NCBI GenBank assembly: GCA_900547015.1
Contig: URFD01000018.1
Location: 1 to 18,684 of the forward strand
Origin: an uncultured Oscillospiraceae bacterium
Lineage (GTDB): Bacteria; Bacillota; Clostridia; Oscillospirales; Ruminococcaceae
Direction of reading: 5' to 3'
Length of the DNA stretch: 18,684 bases
The notes under the pieces were generated by a model. It was not told the DNA's origin. It made no database searches and was given only the letters and a program-made list of their open reading frames with translations. The translations under genes and the position numbers were made by a program. Each line of letters starts with the position of its first letter. Positions within the stretch are counted from its first letter, which is position 1. Shown here piece by piece: positions 16,001 through 18,684 of the stretch.

Positions 16001-16753
16001 ATACTCGTTGTAAGCATCCCGGATATAATCGCTTTCGATCTGAACATCCTCGATGTGGGTCGAGAAGGTGGTGTGACGGCAGTGGTCAGACCAGTAGGTG
16101 TCGATCATGCGTATTTCGGTGATGGTAGGGGTGCGCTGTTCGGTTTCTTTAAAATATTTCTGGCAGAAGGTGATGTCTCCCAGATCCATTGCCAGACCAT
16201 ACTGGTTGATAAAGTCCTGCAGGCCCTGCTCGTCCAGCTCACAGAAGCCGTCCAGCACTGCTACATCAGCAGGAACATCGAATGGGGTATGCAGGGTCTG
16301 TACCGGTTCCAGAGATGCCTCCATCGACTCTACAGGGTTGATGAGGTCTGCCTTGATGCGGGCAAGCTCCTCGTCGGACACGCCGCCGATGACATAAACC
16401 TTTGCGGAAGCAACGGTCGGACGCTCATGCTGGGTTGCCAGCTGGATGCACTGTGCCGCAGAATCTGCACGCTGGTCAAACTGTCCCGGCAGGAACTGTA
16501 CTGCAAACAGCTTCTCCCCCTGTGTAAACTCAGGCAGGCTGTCATAGACATTGTCTACCTGTGGCTCAGAGAAGATGGTATTTTTTGCAAGCTCAAAATC
16601 CTCTGCTGAAATATCCTCTACATCATAGCGATTCAGGATTCGCACCGAAGACGCGGAGTGGATACCCAAAGAACTGTGGATATCCGCAAGAACGCCCTGT
16701 GCCTCAACAGCATACGGAGCCTTCTTCTCGACATATACTCTGTAAACTGACAT
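13037..16753 (-). CDS. purL: Phosphoribosylformylglycinamidine synthase, single-chain
   Basis: This enzyme converts FGAR to FGAM using glutamine and ATP, the fourth step of purine synthesis. At 1,238 residues it is the fused type, with PurS-like N-terminus, two AIRS-type synthase halves and a C-terminal glutaminase, and matches the clade II single-chain form of many Clostridia (shorter than the roughly 1,295 of E. coli). Visible marks are HNHPTEIEPFGGAATC and GGAIRDPLSGR in the synthase and, in the glutaminase, the nucleophile Cys1078 in GICNGFQ with the His1208/Glu1210 pair in AHSERY. AGGAG (16764-16768) lies about ten bases before ATG. It stands alone, without other pur genes beside it, under an extended -10 promoter and short leader. 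Over some 1,190 codons it uses no TTA, CTA or TCA. Confidence 0.98.
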   Translation of the reverse strand: MSVYRVYVEKKAPYAVEAQGVLADIHSSLGIHSASSVRILNRYDVEDISAEDFELAKNTIFSEPQVDNVYDSLPEFTQGEKLFAVQFLPGQFDQRADSAAQCIQLATQHERPTVASAKVYVIGGVSDEELARIKADLINPVESMEASLEPVQTLHTPFDVPADVAVLDGFCELDEQGLQDFINQYGLAMDLGDITFCQKYFKETEQRTPTITEIRMIDTYWSDHCRHTTFSTHIEDVQIESDYIRDAYNEYLQLRQTVHAGKNKPMTLMDLATIGAKALKKQGLLNSLDESEEINACSVKIKVDVDGEEQDWLLQFKNETHNHPTEIEPFGGAATCLGGAIRDPLSGRAYVYQAMRVTGAGNPLTPFEDTIKGKLPQKKIVTTAAAGYSSYGNQIGLATGQVNELYHPGYVAKRMEVGAVVGAVPAANVVREEPAPGDVVILLGGKTGRDGCGGATGSSKSHNVESLSSCGAEVQKGNPPEERKIQRLFRDGEVTRMIKRCNDFGAGGVSVAIGELADGLKINLDLVPKKYDGLDGTELAISESQERMAVVVAKEDVERFMAAADRENLRATVVAEVTESPRLVMFWREKKIVDLSREFLNSNGAEKYTKVIVSAPEAETCAHCKYHGMSMQEKLETVMGDLNVCSQKGLSDRFDSTVGANTVVMPYGGKYQLTPAQAMVAKIPMRHGETDTCSIMAWGFNPYISEKNPFRGAMLAVVESIAKVIAAGGSREKCWLSFQEYFEKIGTDPEKWGKPFQALLGALKAQLELGCAAIGGKDSMSGSFEDLHVPPTLISFAVSAAKVQNVMTNEFKAANHPVYLIQPEYDENGLPVFESVRKVFDHVEALIASGKVKAVATLGYKGLAEAICKMSFGNRIGFAAEKELHHIIKPCYGSFVIEASEELDTTAQLIGHTTEEYAVTFNGEKVSLDHLQQVWEAKLEPVYPMVTKAPSIVVPTYRYECSEYAHASTKISQPRVLIPVFPGTNCEYDTARAFERAGALADIVVVRNKTSAQIQESVQLVKEKLANTQIIAIPGGFSGGDEPEGSAKFIASFFRNPQITEAVMELLKNRDGLMCGICNGFQALVKLGLVPYGEIITTDDTCPTLTYNLINRHQSGLSRTRVASNKSPWLMHTKVGDLHTIAISHGEGRFVASRELLDKMAANGQIATQYVDLEGNPTMDYHFNPNGSVDAIEGITSPDGRVFGKMAHSERYTRDLYINVDGNKNQDMFAGAVDYFRD

Positions 16754-16800
16754 ACTTCACACACTCCTAAAAGTTTTATACTTCTCTCTTTTTATCTTCT

Positions 16801-16829
16801 CCCTTGGCAAACGGCTGTTCACCAAAGGG
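16801..16829 (-). promoter_or_regulatory. Hairpin in the purL 5' leader
   Basis: CCCTTTGG (16822-16829) can pair with CCAAGGG (16801-16807) with one bulged base, about 50 bases upstream of the purL start and just after the promoter. No purine riboswitch core or PurR box is recognisable; the leader of about 80 bases is short for an aptamer plus switch. Regulation by it is not established. Confidence 0.35.
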
Positions 16830-16840
16830 TGTTTGACTTC

Positions 16841-16849
16841 ATTATACCA
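16841..16849 (-). promoter_or_regulatory. Extended -10 promoter of purL
   Basis: The minus strand has TGGTATAAT: a perfect TATAAT (16841-16846) with the TGn extension. No good -35 exists at 16-18 bases upstream, which fits extended -10 promoters. It lies about 80 bases ahead of purL. Confidence 0.7.
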
Positions 16850-16924
16850 TAATCCGACGCCGGGTAACAGGATGATATTGTCCAAAGGGATGAAAAAATT
16901 CCTTCTCTTTCCTGCCGAAGTTTG

Positions 16925-17206
16925 CTAATATTGAACAGAAAACTTCTGTCGGGCTAGAGATTCGTCCAGCTGCTGCCGTGTGGTCTGCAAGGAATCCACC
17001 TGAATCCACAGCGTTCCCTGCCGCACCGTCTGCAACAGCTGCTGCACCTGTTCTTCCTCTCCCTGCACCACCAGCTCCACCGAGCCGTCATCCCGATTTC
17101 TGACCCAGCCGTCCAAACCCAGTGCATTGGCCGCGCGCAGGACATAGTAGCGAAATCCCACTCCCTGCACCCGGCCGCAGGCGATTGCATGATAATTCAC
17201 CTGCAT
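16925..17206 (-). CDS. acyP: Acylphosphatase
   Basis: Acylphosphatase hydrolyses the carboxyl-phosphate bond of acyl phosphates such as acetyl phosphate or 1,3-bisphosphoglycerate; the physiological role in bacteria is poorly defined. The 93-residue protein has the family signature GRVQGVGFRYYV (11-22) with catalytic Arg19, and GWVRNRDDGSVE (33-44) with catalytic Asn37. Length is normal (about 90-100). An in-frame start further upstream lies inside mtaB and is rejected: AGGAGG (17215-17220) stands eight bases before ATG at 17206. It follows mtaB by 17 bases and is surely co-transcribed with it. No clear terminator follows; a weak 4-bp stem near 16890-16920 is not convincing. Confidence 0.95.
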   Translation of the reverse strand: MQVNYHAIACGRVQGVGFRYYVLRAANALGLDGWVRNRDDGSVELVVQGEEEQVQQLLQTVRQGTLWIQVDSLQTTRQQLDESLARQKFSVQY

Positions 17207-17214
17207 GGCAAACG

Positions 17215-17220
17215 CCTCCT
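17215..17220 (-). promoter_or_regulatory. Ribosome binding site that fixes the acyP start
   Basis: AGGAGG on the minus strand lies eight bases ahead of ATG at 17206 and just before the mtaB stop region, favouring this start over the longer reading frame. Confidence 0.85.
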
Positions 17221-17223
17221 TGA

Positions 17224-18525
17224 TCAGCAGTCCGCATCCTCCAAAACGCCGAAGCAGTAATCGTCTTCGGCGCGGGTAATGCGGACGGTGTGAATCTGTC
17301 CGCACAGCTCCCGGGTGCTGTCCACGCACACCGGGGTATAGTTTTTGGTGTAGCCGTGCTGCATCCCGTCCAGACGCTCGGTTTCAAACAGCACGCTTTC
17401 GACACAGCCCACTTGCTGCTTGAGGAATTCCTTTCGGCTGCGCTCGGTCACCGCCGCCATCTGATGGCTGCGCTCCTCTTTTTCCTTGTTGGTCAACTGG
17501 TCCGGCATCTTGGCTGCACGGGTACCGGGACGAATCGAATAGGCAAAAACATGAACCTTGCCAAAGCCGATTTCCTCGGCGAACGCCAGTGACTCCTGAA
17601 ATTCCTCCTGTGTTTCGCCGGGGAAGCCCACCATGATGTCGGTGGTGATGGATGGATTTTCAAATTTCTGACGGATGCGGTGAACCAGCTCCCGATAGAA
17701 GGCAGTGTCATAATGGCGGTTCATCCGCTTGAGGGTCGCATCACATCCGCTTTGGAGGGAAAGGTGGAACTGCGGACAGAACTTCGGCAGACTTGCCAGA
17801 ATTTCCAGATTGCGGTCTGTGAGCATCAGCGGCTCCAGCGAACCCAGACGCACCCGCTCGATTCCTTCGGTGGTACAAGCCAGTGTCACGGCATCCACCA
17901 GATGGCAGCCAATGTCCTTTCCGTAGCTGGACAGGTCGATTCCGACCAGCACCACCTCGCGGTATCCCTTTGCGCTCAGGTCATACAGCTCCAGCTTGAG
18001 GTCCTCCAACGATTTGGAGCGGTTAAAGCCTCGTGCATACGGGATGATGCAGTAGGCGCAGTAATGCTCGCATCCATCCTGAATCTTGACAAAGGCGCGG
18101 GTGCGCTCCAAAAAGTTGTCGGCGTGCATCTGCTCAAAGCTTTCCTCTCTGGTGTGCGGGGTAATATGCACCACCCGCTGACCGTCGCGCAGATACTGGT
18201 TGACATATTCCAGCACCTTCTTTTTCTCGCCGGCGCCCACCAGAACATCGACCTCTTCCAGCTTGGCAGCCTCCTGCGGAAATGCCTGCGGGAAGCACCC
18301 GGTCATCGCAATCACCGCTCCGGGATTCTGCCGCTTGAGCCGGTGAATCATCTGCCGGGTCTTTTTGTCTCCAGAAGCGGTCACGGTACAGGAGTTGATG
18401 ATGTAGACATCCGCTGCATCGCTGCTGTCCACAATGTCATATCCGTAGGCAGCAAATTGCTGAATCAAAATTTGTGTTTCATACTGGTTCACTTTGCATC
18501 CCAGGGTGTAAAAGGCTGCTCGCAT
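17224..18525 (-). CDS. mtaB: tRNA (N6-L-threonylcarbamoyladenosine(37)-C2)-methylthiotransferase
   Basis: MtaB adds a methylthio group to t6A37 of tRNAs reading ANN codons. It belongs to the MiaB-like radical SAM family. The N-terminal cluster domain has the MtaB-typical start FYTLGCKVNQYET with ligands Cys10, Cys46 and Cys77. The radical SAM motif CEHYCAYC (152-159) gives Cys152, Cys156 and Cys159, followed by IPYARGFNRS. The SAM-domain segments DIMVGFPGET and LSLQSGCD are present, and a C-terminal TRAM-like part ends the 433-residue protein, a normal length. The opening GCKVNQYET separates MtaB from MiaB (GCQMN) and RimO (GC-x-KN). GAGGA precedes ATG closely. Its promoter may lie beyond the right edge; acyP follows in the same transcript. 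Confidence 0.96.
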   Translation of the reverse strand: MRAAFYTLGCKVNQYETQILIQQFAAYGYDIVDSSDAADVYIINSCTVTASGDKKTRQMIHRLKRQNPGAVIAMTGCFPQAFPQEAAKLEEVDVLVGAGEKKKVLEYVNQYLRDGQRVVHITPHTREESFEQMHADNFLERTRAFVKIQDGCEHYCAYCIIPYARGFNRSKSLEDLKLELYDLSAKGYREVVLVGIDLSSYGKDIGCHLVDAVTLACTTEGIERVRLGSLEPLMLTDRNLEILASLPKFCPQFHLSLQSGCDATLKRMNRHYDTAFYRELVHRIRQKFENPSITTDIMVGFPGETQEEFQESLAFAEEIGFGKVHVFAYSIRPGTRAAKMPDQLTNKEKEERSHQMAAVTERSRKEFLKQQVGCVESVLFETERLDGMQHGYTKNYTPVCVDSTRELCGQIHTVRITRAEDDYCFGVLEDADC

Positions 18526-18684
18526 AGTTCCTCTTTTCTCCGGTATTTCCCGGCGTCCTATCGATTCCCGAGGGCGGATTCCGGTGGTTTCCTGTTCAAA
18601 AAGCAGGAAAACCTCCTAAAACGACTGCGTTCTCTTCACGAAATTTAGCGAAAGTGCTTGATTTATTCTCAGAATCTTTACCTC
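18526..18684 (-). other. Upstream region of mtaB with a hairpin; no gene seen
   Basis: These 159 bases hold a bulged 9-bp stem (18586-18594 with 18604-18613) lacking a U-run on the minus strand, and the small dyad ATTCTCAGAAT (18665-18675). A minus-strand frame open from the window edge to a TAG at 18616-18618 is too short (22 codons) and unfamiliar to call the end of a gene. No convincing promoter is visible. Confidence 0.4.

Noticed and set aside
12980..16609. 1,209-codon plus-strand open frame
   Set aside because: It is in exact antisense register to purL, which has all family motifs; the frame results from missing TTA/CTA/TCA codons, and its translation is rich in Cys, His and Gln and matches no family I know.
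16754..16840. Purine riboswitch ahead of purL
   Set aside because: The leader is about 80 bases and lacks a three-way junction and the conserved loop sequences of the aptamer.
18576..18618. Short leader peptide after AGGAGG, starting at a TTG
   Set aside because: Thirteen codons, poor spacing, non-ATG start, and no attenuator-like codon run or terminator.
18665..18675. Small dyad ATTCTCAGAAT near the right edge
   Set aside because: Five-base arms in A/T-rich sequence with no promoter beside it; likely chance.
18616..18684. Possible C-terminus of an upstream minus-strand gene
   Set aside because: Only 22 codons to a TAG, with another minus frame open nearby as well; the sequence does not resemble RsmE or another usual mtaB neighbour.

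Overview
The window is ordinary core chromosome of a low-to-moderate GC Gram-positive anaerobe. It most resembles Clostridia (Oscillospiraceae/Ruminococcaceae-type); the genus cannot be fixed from sequence alone. Pointers are the order PDZ-radical-SAM/DUF512 protein - der - plsY - gpsA, the yceD-rpmF pair, a single-chain PurL of about 1,240 residues instead of PurS/Q/L, a divergent topoisomerase IV-like parE-parC pair, MtaB-type tRNA methylthiotransferase, and strong AGGAGG-like ribosome binding sites. I see no mobile element, CRISPR array, tRNA, rRNA or phage gene, and no gap longer than about 300 bases without a gene.

Layout. Bases 1-1365 carry gdhA (NADP-type glutamate dehydrogenase), the only plus-strand gene. 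It converges on the rest and shares a 21-bp bidirectional terminator (1386-1436) with parC. All other genes are on the minus strand, so they are transcribed right to left. The parE-parC operon (5777 to 1462) has its own extended -10 promoter and a hairpin at the mRNA 5' end. Next comes plsY - GNAT acetyltransferase - gpsA (8129 to 5927), a phospholipid-precursor operon whose promoter holds a perfect inverted repeat between -35 and -10. Then the PDZ/radical SAM protein and der (10972 to 8267); yceD-rpmF (11859 to 11099), driven by a perfect-consensus promoter 147 bases upstream; a degenerate CPBP-type membrane protein (12959-12132); purL (16753-13037) with its own promoter; and mtaB-acyP (18525 to 16925) at the right edge.

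How the genes fit together. gdhA and purL serve nitrogen and purine metabolism. PlsY and GpsA act on the same pathway: GpsA makes sn-glycerol-3-phosphate and PlsY acylates it. Der, YceD, L32 and MtaB all serve ribosome or tRNA maturation. ParE and ParC form one type II topoisomerase.

I found no clear new multi-gene system. The points most worth a second look are the quinolone-pocket substitution (Met at the GyrA Ser83 position) and missing GyrA box in ParC; variant residues in the ParE TOPRIM region; the candidate operator inside the plsY promoter; the long structured leader of yceD-rpmF; the catalytically broken CPBP protein; and the near-total avoidance of TTA, CTA and TCA codons, which creates antisense open frames of up to 1,209 codons.
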